Below, piece after piece: positions 1 through 6,891 of a DNA stretch of 9,894 nt. The translations under genes were made by a program, and so were the position numbers. The notes under the pieces were generated by a model. It saw only the letters and a program-made list of their open reading frames with translations, made no database searches and was not told the DNA's origin. Every line of letters begins with the position of its first letter. The stretch's first letter is position 1. The stretch is from an uncultured Lachnospiraceae bacterium (GTDB lineage Bacteria; Bacillota; Clostridia; Lachnospirales; Lachnospiraceae), in assembly GCA_910585605.1 (NCBI GenBank), contig CAJUFL010000072.1, forward strand, positions 5,730 to 15,623, given 5' to 3'.

Positions 1-266
1 GAGATACATTCCAGCAAAACAGCCCTGTCTCCATCTTCCATTTTTTCCAGTGCGCTGGAAATCCGTACAGGCTGCTCAATCGTGAAAAAACCTTTCCCAT
101 TTCTTAGCTTCCTATGTCTATCAACCTTTTTCCTTCCCTCGTCATCAAAAACCTGCATCGTTGCAAGATAATATTTTCTCATACCTGCCTGTGCAAGAGA
201 AACAGCCATTTTCTCCGCATAAGAAGATTTGCCGCTTCCACTTCCTCCAACAACCAAAACCATCAT
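1..266 (-). CDS. cobU: CobU, adenosylcobinamide kinase/phosphate guanylyltransferase (N-terminal part)
   Basis: CobU phosphorylates adenosylcobinamide and then transfers GMP to it, giving AdoCbi-GDP for nucleotide-loop assembly in the cytoplasm. Seen: the first 88 codons, starting MMVLVVGGSGSGKSSYAEKM, with the family P-loop at residues 7-14 (GGSGSGKS). A conserved RHR at residues 50-52 contains the His expected to carry the guanylyl group (by analogy with Salmonella CobU His46). The ATG at 266-264 overlaps the cobT stop codon by one base (TAATG), so the two are translationally coupled, and an AAAGG lies about 10 bases upstream. A second ATG follows immediately. The gene runs off the left edge, so the C-terminal half cannot be judged. 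It is the last visible gene of the riboswitch-controlled operon. Confidence 0.95.
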   Translation of the reverse strand, partial: MMVLVVGGSGSGKSSYAEKMAVSLAQAGMRKYYLATMQVFDDEGRKKVDRHRKLRNGKGFFTIEQPVRISSALEKMEDGDRAVLLECI

Positions 267-1363
267 TATGATAAATACCTTTCATATTGTTCTACACTGA
301 TATCTGAAAACAGCGTTCTTTTACGATATACACACATTGCCATTTCCAATAGCGACAGCATCATCACTGCCCCCGTTCCTTCGCCCAATGCCATTCTGCC
401 GTCTATCACAGGTTCTATCCCTAATTCCTTCATAAGTTTCTCAACTGCTGGTTCTTTGCCTTTATGTGACGGAATCAGATATCGTATTGTTCCCTGCGCA
501 ATTCTTTCTGAAAGCAATGCTGCTACCATGCTGATCACACCATCAAGCACTATCGGTATATGGAAAACGCCGCCGCCAATACAGACTCCAACAAGCCCGG
601 CAATGTCCAATCCTCCGACTGTTTGGAGTACAATGAGAGGTTCCGCTTCATAAAGTTTATACTTTTTGACTGCCTCAGTAATCATCTGCTTTTTACGCTG
701 TAATTTTTCATCGCAAAGTCCAGCGCCCCTTCCAGTCACTTCATCTGCCTCACATCTTAACAATGCCGCTGCAACCGCACTGCTCGTTGTCGTATTTCCA
801 ATCCCCATTTCCCCGGTTGCGAGGATTTGATACCCCTTCCTTTTGCACTCTTCCACAATTCCTATACCAGTAAAAATTGCCCTGACAGTTTCTTCTCTTG
901 TCATAGCCGGCTCCTTACTAAAATTTCTGGTACCGCAGCGGACTTTTTTGTTAAGCACTCCTGCAATCTGTTCTTTTCCATTGATTCCAATATCTACAGG
1001 AATCGTGTCCGCCCCTATCTTCGCCGCCATTTTTCCTACGGATGATGCACCCTTTCCCATCTGCGCTGCTACTGCCGCTGTGACTTCCTGACCGGACTGG
1101 CTAATGCCTTCCTCTACAATTCCATTATCTGCGCACATGATGATGACAGCTTTTTTTGAAATATCAATTTCATCCGTACCTAAAATCGCGCCAATCTGTG
1201 CGGTGATCGTTTCAAATCTTCCCATCCCATCAAGAGGCTTGGCTATGGAATCCCAATTTTTCAATACCTTTTTGTATATTTTACAGTCCGGTTCCTGCAA
1301 ATTAAGTTTCTTCAAGGTTTCGTCTGTATGGTTATCTAATATGTGCCTCCCTGAGTATTCCAT
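266..1363 (-). CDS. cobT: CobT, nicotinate-nucleotide:dimethylbenzimidazole phosphoribosyltransferase
   Basis: Cytoplasmic enzyme that transfers phosphoribose from nicotinate mononucleotide to a lower-ligand base (DMB or another benzimidazole/purine) to give the alpha-ribotide for the lower loop of cobamides. At 365 residues it has normal family length. Visible motifs: PLDGMGRFE (43-51), the CADNG segment (77-81), GEMGIGNTTTSSA (184-196), and LGEGTGA, whose Glu328 matches the catalytic Glu317 of Salmonella CobT. The start at 1363 is well supported: a GGAGG at 1370-1374 lies 6 bases upstream, inside the last codons of cobQ. The gene overlaps the cobQ end by 32 bases and the cobU start by one base, implying coupled translation. 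The lower-ligand preference cannot be read from sequence by eye. Confidence 0.97.
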   Translation of the reverse strand: MEYSGRHILDNHTDETLKKLNLQEPDCKIYKKVLKNWDSIAKPLDGMGRFETITAQIGAILGTDEIDISKKAVIIMCADNGIVEEGISQSGQEVTAAVAAQMGKGASSVGKMAAKIGADTIPVDIGINGKEQIAGVLNKKVRCGTRNFSKEPAMTREETVRAIFTGIGIVEECKRKGYQILATGEMGIGNTTTSSAVAAALLRCEADEVTGRGAGLCDEKLQRKKQMITEAVKKYKLYEAEPLIVLQTVGGLDIAGLVGVCIGGGVFHIPIVLDGVISMVAALLSERIAQGTIRYLIPSHKGKEPAVEKLMKELGIEPVIDGRMALGEGTGAVMMLSLLEMAMCVYRKRTLFSDISVEQYERYLS

Positions 1364-2816
1364 ATATTTCCTCCATGTTTAGATATTCTGATAAGATATC
1401 TGCCAGCTTATCATACTGTTTCTCTTTAAAATCCTTATAATCAATGCAGGATTCAATGAATAATCCCTTATTTTCAGCCAATGCAGTCACAAGAGCGTTT
1501 GCAATCGCAGCCCTGTCAAATATCCCGTGAATATACGTTCCACATACATTTTTATTTCTTCCGGTCACAAACGCCGTTTCCATATTCAACAACTCAGATT
1601 TATTCGGAGAATGCCCGCTATCCCCCACATGTATCTCATATCCATTAAACTCCAATCCTGAAAGTATGGAAAAAAAACCTTCCATTTTATTCACTGTACC
1701 GTGTACCTGACGGCGCACTTTTTCACGTTTCAGCCTCGTTGTGACAGGCAGTAATCCCATTCCTTTCATGGTTCCGCCATTTTCCATTCCTTCTGGATCA
1801 GAAATATGCTCCCCCATCATCTGATACCCGCCGCAAATACCACAAACCGGTATATTTTCCGCCATTTTTATAACTGCTGCTTCCAATCCTCTCCCACGCA
1901 TCCAGTCAAGGTCACTCATTGTGTTCTTGCTGCCCGGTAAAAAGACCATATCCGGACATCCTAATTCCGCTGCTGATGCAACATAGCGAACAGACACCTC
2001 CGGTATCTGTTCAAACACATTAAAATCCGTAAAATTAGAAATTCTGGGATACCTGATGACTGCTATATCTATCTTTCTTTTTTCTTTTTTTCTAAAGCGC
2101 TCTGTCAGACTGTCCTCATCCTCTAATCGTATATCCATATAGGGTACTACCCCTGTTACCGGAATACCTCCCTTTTCTTCCAGTATCTCAATGCCGGAAT
2201 CAAGCAGTGAGCGGTCTCCCCTGAATTTATTAATAATCAGTCCTCTCACACGTTTCTTTTCCTCTTCCGTAAGCAGCAGCAGCGTTCCTAAAAGCTGTGC
2301 GAATACACCGCCCCTGTCAATATCGCCTGCCAGCAATACCGGAGCATCCACAATCTCTGCCAGTCCCATGTTGACAATATCATTCTCGCGTAAGTTTACC
2401 TCTGCCGGACTTCCAGCGCCTTCTATCACAATGATATCTGCCATTTCCTCTAACTTTCGGAAAGCTCTCTTAATATCCGGAATCAGCCCTCGTTTATAAG
2501 AAAAATATTCCCTCGCGCTCATATTTCCAAGAACCTGCCCATTTACAATTACCTGTGAACCTGTATGGTCTGTCGGCTTTAATAAAATCGGATTCATGCA
2601 GACCAACGGGGTAATCCCTGCTGCTTCTGCCTGCATGACCTGAGCCCTTCCCATTTCAAGTCCTTCCTCTGTAACAAAAGAATTAAGCGCCATATTCTGT
2701 GACTTAAAAGGAGCTACTCTGTATCCATCCCGTTTCATTATCCTGCATAGTCCCGCTACCAAAAGACTCTTTCCTGCACCGGACATGGTTCCCTGAATCA
2801 TAATAACCTTTGCCAT
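1332..2816 (-). CDS. cobQ: CobQ/CbiP, cobyric acid synthase (glutamine-hydrolysing)
   Basis: Amidates side chains b, d, e and g of adenosylcobyrinate a,c-diamide, using glutamine and ATP, to make cobyric acid. The 494 residues fit the family. The N-terminal synthetase domain has the P-loop variant GTMSGAGKS (9-17), the signature SQNMALNS (39-46) and the IEGAGSPAEVNL segment (131-142). The C-terminal glutamine amidotransferase domain has PVCGICGGYQMMG with nucleophile Cys328, and GTYIHGIFD with catalytic His430, so both half-reactions look intact. The ATG at 2816 lies 2 bases past the ATPase stop codon, with AGAGG 5 bases upstream. Its presence means that the cell either makes cobyrinate diamide itself or salvages an incomplete corrinoid; the genes for ring contraction are not in this window. 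Confidence 0.98.
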   Translation of the reverse strand: MAKVIMIQGTMSGAGKSLLVAGLCRIMKRDGYRVAPFKSQNMALNSFVTEEGLEMGRAQVMQAEAAGITPLVCMNPILLKPTDHTGSQVIVNGQVLGNMSAREYFSYKRGLIPDIKRAFRKLEEMADIIVIEGAGSPAEVNLRENDIVNMGLAEIVDAPVLLAGDIDRGGVFAQLLGTLLLLTEEEKKRVRGLIINKFRGDRSLLDSGIEILEEKGGIPVTGVVPYMDIRLEDEDSLTERFRKKEKRKIDIAVIRYPRISNFTDFNVFEQIPEVSVRYVASAAELGCPDMVFLPGSKNTMSDLDWMRGRGLEAAVIKMAENIPVCGICGGYQMMGEHISDPEGMENGGTMKGMGLLPVTTRLKREKVRRQVHGTVNKMEGFFSILSGLEFNGYEIHVGDSGHSPNKSELLNMETAFVTGRNKNVCGTYIHGIFDRAAIANALVTALAENKGLFIESCIDYKDFKEKQYDKLADILSEYLNMEEIYGILREAHIR

Positions 2817-2818
2817 AA

Positions 2819-3613
2819 TTACCTCTCATATTTTCCAATCTGCTTCATATACGCAAGAAGCTTTTCGTTTCCAATAAAGTCTTTTTCATTCATATCATAT
2901 AATCGTTCGATAAAATCCGATTCAAAAATCTCCTCTGGCGTCCCATATCGTTCCACATACTCTCCTTTCAGGCAGAGTATTTTATCGGAAACAATCTTTG
3001 CCAGTTCCAATTCATGTAAGGACATAATAACAGTCAGTCCTTTTTTCTCCCTCATTTCCTGTAATAATAGCAAAAATTCAAGCTTATATTTGATATCCAG
3101 ATAAGACGTCGGTTCATCTAATATCACAATTTCAGGTTCCTGACAGATTGCCCTCGCCAGCATCACCCGTTGCTTTTGCCCGTCGCTTATCTTGCCAAAG
3201 TCTTTTTCGCTGATGTCTGTTATATGGGTAAGCTGCATCATTTCATCTACAATCCGCTCATCTGCTTCGGATAAAATGCCAAACCATCCGGTATATGGAT
3301 AACGCCCGGTTGCAACCATGTCTCTGCAGCTTTTCAGTTCTACCCTTACCCTCTCCGTAAACACTACGGACATTTTCTTTGCCAGTTCCTCTGCCTTCAT
3401 TTCAGACAAATCATCTTCTCCAAGATATACTGCTCCGCCAAGTAACCCAAGCTGCCCTGCAATACTTTTTAAAACGGTAGATTTACCCGCACCATTTGGT
3501 CCGATCAGGCACAGGATTTCTCCTTCCCGCAGTTCAATTTCCATATCCTTGATCAACGGTTTATTATCATACCCCACACACATTTTTTTCGTGGAAAAAT
3601 AATAGTTCTTCAT
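2819..3613 (-). CDS. ABC transporter ATP-binding protein, FecE/BtuD type
   Basis: Cytoplasmic ATPase powering the importer encoded just upstream. Numbered from the ATG at 3613 (264 residues): Walker A GPNGAGKST at 38-46, signature ISDGQ at 142-146 (canonical form LSGGQ), Walker B VILDEP at 163-168, and switch His200 in SLHE. The usual Q-loop glutamine position reads VVFTERV, where related B12/iron ATPases often have VVLTER, so this is a subfamily trait rather than damage. A TTG at 3652 would add 13 residues (LLCFVWTKRE...), but it has no convincing Shine-Dalgarno and lies inside a hairpin; the ATG is preferred, although its own upstream AAGAGAA is weak. The substrate may be a corrinoid, heme or iron chelate; operon position favours a corrinoid. 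Confidence 0.95.
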   Translation of the reverse strand: MKNYYFSTKKMCVGYDNKPLIKDMEIELREGEILCLIGPNGAGKSTVLKSIAGQLGLLGGAVYLGEDDLSEMKAEELAKKMSVVFTERVRVELKSCRDMVATGRYPYTGWFGILSEADERIVDEMMQLTHITDISEKDFGKISDGQKQRVMLARAICQEPEIVILDEPTSYLDIKYKLEFLLLLQEMREKKGLTVIMSLHELELAKIVSDKILCLKGEYVERYGTPEEIFESDFIERLYDMNEKDFIGNEKLLAYMKQIGKYER

Positions 3614-3636
3614 GCTTTTCGATTCTCTTTTCGTCC

Positions 3637-3696
3637 AAACGAAACATAGCAAATCTTAGGTGGTGTTCTTTAGCGCCTTAGATTTGCTTTTCGTTT
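3637..3696 (-). promoter_or_regulatory. Long hairpin across the permease stop and the gap before the ATPase gene
   Basis: On the transcribed strand, GCAAATCTAAGG (3687-3676) pairs with CCTAAGATTTGC (3660-3649) in 11 of 12 positions (one A-A mismatch) around a 15-base loop. The helix continues outward as AAACGAAA/TTTCGTTT (8 bp) after a small asymmetric internal loop. It covers the last permease codons, the stop codon and most of the 56-base gap. No clean U-tract follows, so a strong terminator is unlikely; partial attenuation, an RNase processing site or an mRNA-stabilising structure is possible. Confidence 0.7.
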
Positions 3697-4692
3697 TATA
3701 ATCCAAAGCACCACTGGCGCACCGAAAATCGCCGTCACGGTGCTAATACTCAGTTCTGTTGGCGCAAGTATTGTTTTCGCAAGCAAATCACAAAACAAGC
3801 AAAAAGCACTTCCCCCAACAAAGCAGGCAGGTATCATCCAAATTGGCTCTGTTGTATTCAGCAATTTCTTGACCAAATGCGGCACTGCAATTCCAACAAA
3901 AGAAATCGGTCCCGCAAATGCCACAATACACGCAGATAAAATACTGGAGAAAATTACAATACACACACGCAAAAGGCGTAAATTAACACCCACATTCCGC
4001 GCATAAACATCTCCCAACTGGTAAGCGCCAAGTGGCTTTGACATCAGAAAAACTGTCAAAGACGCGGCGGCAACCACAACGGTCATAACTTTTACGTTTT
4101 CCCATGTCATTCCCGAAAAACTTCCCCGTGACCAGTTGTGAAGATTTACAATATCCGCATCATTGGCAAAGGTAACTACTAATTCCGTGACCGCCGAGCA
4201 AATGTAACCTATCATAACTCCGCTGACTACCAGCATTGACATATTATGGATTCTATGGGACATCAAAAGTACAAAGCCCATAGATAGCATAGCTCCAATA
4301 AACGCAGCCAAAATCATAGTTGCCGATGTCACCCTGACTCCCCTTCCCATGAGAAAAACCATTACAAGCGCCACCACCATTTTAGCCCCGGAAGAAATTC
4401 CTAAAACAAACGGTCCTGCAATCGGATTATTGAAGAATGTTTGCAAAAGATATCCGGCAAGAGAAAGCGCACCCCCGAGAAGCAACACGGCTATCGCCCT
4501 CGGAAGCCTGATATCCCACAGAATTCTTGTTACCGTTCCATTACTTTCCTGCCCGCTAAATATTCTTGCCACATCCGGCAATGCAATTCTGACACTTCCA
4601 ATACAAATATTTAATATGAAAAAAATCAAAACGCAGGCTCCAAGCAAAAAGAAAGCCGCAATTTTTCTATGTTTTCTGTTTTTATGCATCAT
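3670..4692 (-). CDS. ABC transporter permease, FecCD/BtuC family
   Basis: Integral membrane subunit that, as a dimer, forms the translocation path for a B12- or siderophore-type importer. The 340 residues fit the family. Strongly hydrophobic segments are spread along the chain (about nine or ten helices). Family motifs are present: RLPRAIAVLLLGGALSLAG and NNPIAGPFVLGISSGA in the first half, GPISFVGIAVPHLVKKL (the loop contacting the ATPase) in the second half, and the terminal ELSISTVTAIFGAPVVLWII. Two ATGs in tandem begin at 4692; a GAAAGG lies 8 bases upstream and the binding-protein stop is only 12 bases away, so the pair is co-translated. The family does not reveal the ligand. Confidence 0.97.
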   Translation of the reverse strand: MMHKNRKHRKIAAFFLLGACVLIFFILNICIGSVRIALPDVARIFSGQESNGTVTRILWDIRLPRAIAVLLLGGALSLAGYLLQTFFNNPIAGPFVLGISSGAKMVVALVMVFLMGRGVRVTSATMILAAFIGAMLSMGFVLLMSHRIHNMSMLVVSGVMIGYICSAVTELVVTFANDADIVNLHNWSRGSFSGMTWENVKVMTVVVAAASLTVFLMSKPLGAYQLGDVYARNVGVNLRLLRVCIVIFSSILSACIVAFAGPISFVGIAVPHLVKKLLNTTEPIWMIPACFVGGSAFCLFCDLLAKTILAPTELSISTVTAIFGAPVVLWIIKRKANLRR

Positions 4693-4704
4693 AATCGCAG
4701 CCTT

Positions 4705-5880
4705 TCACTCTAAATGATAAAGATAGTTCATATCATCATTTTCTCCCTGTATCATCGAATGGATATCCTCAATGAAATATCCGATTGCAAGGGATTGCTG
4801 GTACATATCGTTTGTTGTACACCACACATTTCCATTCTCCACAGCCTTAAAATCCGCAAGCAGCTCACATTTATCAAGCAACTCCTCTACACTGGAAACA
4901 CCTCCATCAATAGAGCTGTTATAAATCAGGAAATCTGCATCTTTTGCACTGGCATAAAATTCTTCGACCTGTATATTCATGGTAGAACGCTTTGTTTCAG
5001 AATCGCCTAAATTTTGAAAGATATAGTTTCCACCTGCAAGTTCTATCATCTTCGGAACATAATCAGAAGATTGGCGTACCTGTACCATACCATTGGAAGT
5101 AATGAAAAAGAAGGCTACTGTTTTATCTGTTCTCTCAGATGCACTTACTCTCTCAAGAATTGCTGCCTGATCCGTAAATATCCTTTCTGCCTCCTCTTCC
5201 TTTCCAAGCAGCGCCCCATAAAATTTCACCCATTCTACCCTGCCAAGCGGATGTGACTCATAACTGGAATAGTCTATCATAACAGGGATTCCAAAGTTTT
5301 CCAGATTTTCCACTACTTCAGGCGAATGCGAAATCATCATATTTTCTATGGCAAGCGCACAATGATTTGAAACAAGCAGTTCATAATCCGGCTTGCTGTA
5401 TTTACCCGCATAAAGGATATTACCCTTTTGCATTTCCTCTCTGGCTGCTTCAATAAACCAGCCATCTTCCTTTTGCCCTGAAAAAGTAATAGAATTTAAT
5501 CCATCCAATTCACTGAAAATATCCATCGCCGAAGATGCCACAAGATAGATGTCTTTTATCGGACGCCTAAGCACCACAATTTCTTTATCTAAAGTTTGCG
5601 GTACATCCCCATTTTCCGGTACAATCAAAAACTGCGTGCCATCCATTGTTATCGTAAGCAGGGTATAACCGCCCTCATAATAATCAACTTTAAAATTTTC
5701 CGCATACTGTAACTCTAAGCTTCTCTCATAAACCAGTTCTTCTCCTGAATCCAAATCTGATTCTTCCTCTATATCTGCCATTACTTCAGAATCGGGAGAA
5801 GGACTGCCACAGCCATACAGCCATAGCAGCCCCACAAGAAACAAAAGAAACAAAACAGATGCCTTTTTTCTTCCTCTCAT
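4705..5880 (-). CDS. Substrate-binding lipoprotein of the ABC importer (FecB/BtuF-like)
   Basis: Extracytoplasmic receptor that captures the ligand and docks on the permease. Numbered from the ATG at 5880 (391 residues): a basic start MRGRKK, a hydrophobic core, then LYGC with the lipidated Cys24, followed by an acidic linker. The body has the helical-backbone binding-protein style: SSAMDIFSELDGLNSITFSG near 116-135, and LGRVEWVKFYG at 212-222, a common segment of clostridial FecB-type proteins. A TTG at 5904 would add 8 residues, but the ATG has GGGG at a suitable distance and gives a cleaner signal peptide. It is followed directly by permease and ATPase genes, completing one importer. Corrinoid binding is inferred from the operon; heme or ferric chelates remain possible. 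Confidence 0.9.
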   Translation of the reverse strand: MRGRKKASVLFLLFLVGLLWLYGCGSPSPDSEVMADIEEESDLDSGEELVYERSLELQYAENFKVDYYEGGYTLLTITMDGTQFLIVPENGDVPQTLDKEIVVLRRPIKDIYLVASSAMDIFSELDGLNSITFSGQKEDGWFIEAAREEMQKGNILYAGKYSKPDYELLVSNHCALAIENMMISHSPEVVENLENFGIPVMIDYSSYESHPLGRVEWVKFYGALLGKEEEAERIFTDQAAILERVSASERTDKTVAFFFITSNGMVQVRQSSDYVPKMIELAGGNYIFQNLGDSETKRSTMNIQVEEFYASAKDADFLIYNSSIDGGVSSVEELLDKCELLADFKAVENGNVWCTTNDMYQQSLAIGYFIEDIHSMIQGENDDMNYLYHLE

Positions 5881-5899
5881 CTTATTCCCCACTTTTGGA

Positions 5900-5931
5900 G
5901 GCAAAAAGATTTTCTTAGAAAATTTTTTGCC
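5900..5931 (-). promoter_or_regulatory. Intercistronic hairpin between the acidic lipoprotein and binding-protein genes
   Basis: Two bases after the lipoprotein stop codon, the transcript can form GGCAAAAAATTTTC-TAA-GAAAAT-C-TTTTTGCC, a 14-bp stem with one bulged C and a 3-base loop. The T-run is within the stem rather than after it, so it is a poor terminator. Its place, just ahead of the binding-protein ribosome binding site, suggests a role in transcript processing or in protecting an upstream mRNA 3' end. Confidence 0.7.
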
Positions 5932-5933
5932 TT

Positions 5934-6875
5934 TTATTCTTTGACTGCTGTATCTAAATGGAAAGTGAGTGTATATTCTATTTCATGAGGTTTACTCATC
6001 GCTACAGTGTCGCCGATAATATCCATTGGTTCATCAAATATAAGAACAGGAATCTCAAATATAGAATCGCCTTCCGTATTTACTGGCAGATATTTTTCTC
6101 CATTCACTATCATATAATCATAATTAGGGCTGTTCCATTGTACGGTTGCCATCGCTTTTCCACCTGCCACAGTTACTGATACGGGAGACAAAATTTCCGC
6201 CTTTCCGCTTCCGCCTGCAAAGGTAATTCCCATACTATATGTACCATCTTCCAAAGATACTTCATCATTTACCTGTTCATCATTCTCAAGCGGCACCGGA
6301 TTGGAGACGCTGACCTTATGGTCGTACCATTTTCCCTTTGTCCCAATAAGCGCCAGATCAAATTCGCTCTCCAGCAAGGGAACAGGCACATCAAAACCAT
6401 AAACTTCTTCCGTCATACCGTCACTGTATGTGACTGTATCTTCTGTCGGTAAAAGCAGCTCTGCTCCTTCTTCCGACGCATCTTCAGCCAGTCCGGGATA
6501 AAGATTTAAAATCTTTTTTGAACCAAGGGTAATATGTATTGTCATTTCCCCGTTCTCTACTGTCAGCGTTCCCTTGCCCTCGCAGGTTTCATTGACACGA
6601 AACATACTGCTGTCTGTCGTAAACTCTGCTGTATAAATCCCATCTGCCAGCTCTGCTGTATCCTGATTCTGCTTATCTGTTTCATCACTTTCAGGTTCTT
6701 CTTCCATTGGTTCTTCAGGCAATGTTTCCGTTACAGTTTCTGATGATTGCTCTGTATCCTCTTCTACAGTAACATCTACCGCAGAATCTGATTCCTGCGC
6801 ATTATTGTTATTTCCACAACCCCCAGACAACGTGACAGCGAGAAGCGCAATAGCAATTATTATATTCTTCTTCAT
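5934..6875 (-). CDS. Two-domain acidic lipoprotein of unknown ligand
   Basis: I do not recognise a named family with certainty. Seen: a signal peptide (MKKNIIIAIALLAVTLSGGC, Cys20 as lipidation site, with a slightly atypical lipobox), a very acidic Ser/Glu/Gln linker (about 28-72), then two diverged copies of a beta-rich domain at about 76-191 and 208-305. The copies share L-x-DG-x-Y at the start, a V-E/G-NG/GK strand pair in the middle, and an end pattern F-[DE]-[VI]-P-V then E-x-[FM]-D-[LI] and an H-x-[IV] motif (FDVPVPLLESEFDLALIGT; FEIPVLIFDEPMDIIGDT). The fold pattern is reminiscent of NEAT-type heme-binding domains, but that is a guess. Sixteen bases separate it from cbiK; AGGCGGG precedes its ATG. 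Position between a chelatase and an importer suggests surface capture of a tetrapyrrole or metal. Confidence 0.85.
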   Translation of the reverse strand: MKKNIIIAIALLAVTLSGGCGNNNNAQESDSAVDVTVEEDTEQSSETVTETLPEEPMEEEPESDETDKQNQDTAELADGIYTAEFTTDSSMFRVNETCEGKGTLTVENGEMTIHITLGSKKILNLYPGLAEDASEEGAELLLPTEDTVTYSDGMTEEVYGFDVPVPLLESEFDLALIGTKGKWYDHKVSVSNPVPLENDEQVNDEVSLEDGTYSMGITFAGGSGKAEILSPVSVTVAGGKAMATVQWNSPNYDYMIVNGEKYLPVNTEGDSIFEIPVLIFDEPMDIIGDTVAMSKPHEIEYTLTFHLDTAVKE

Positions 6876-6891
6876 GATTCTTACCCGCCTG

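Noticed and set aside
114..653. A 179-codon plus-strand frame across the cobU/cobT junction
   Set aside because: It is antisense to two clearly identified genes and its translation is low-complexity, serine/isoleucine-rich with no recognisable motif.
3614..3652. TTG start adding 13 residues to the ATPase
   Set aside because: No Shine-Dalgarno, the added residues do not belong to the family, and the codon is inside a strong hairpin.
5881..5904. TTG start adding 8 residues to the binding lipoprotein
   Set aside because: The ATG at 5880 has a GGGG at suitable spacing and gives a conventional lipoprotein signal peptide.
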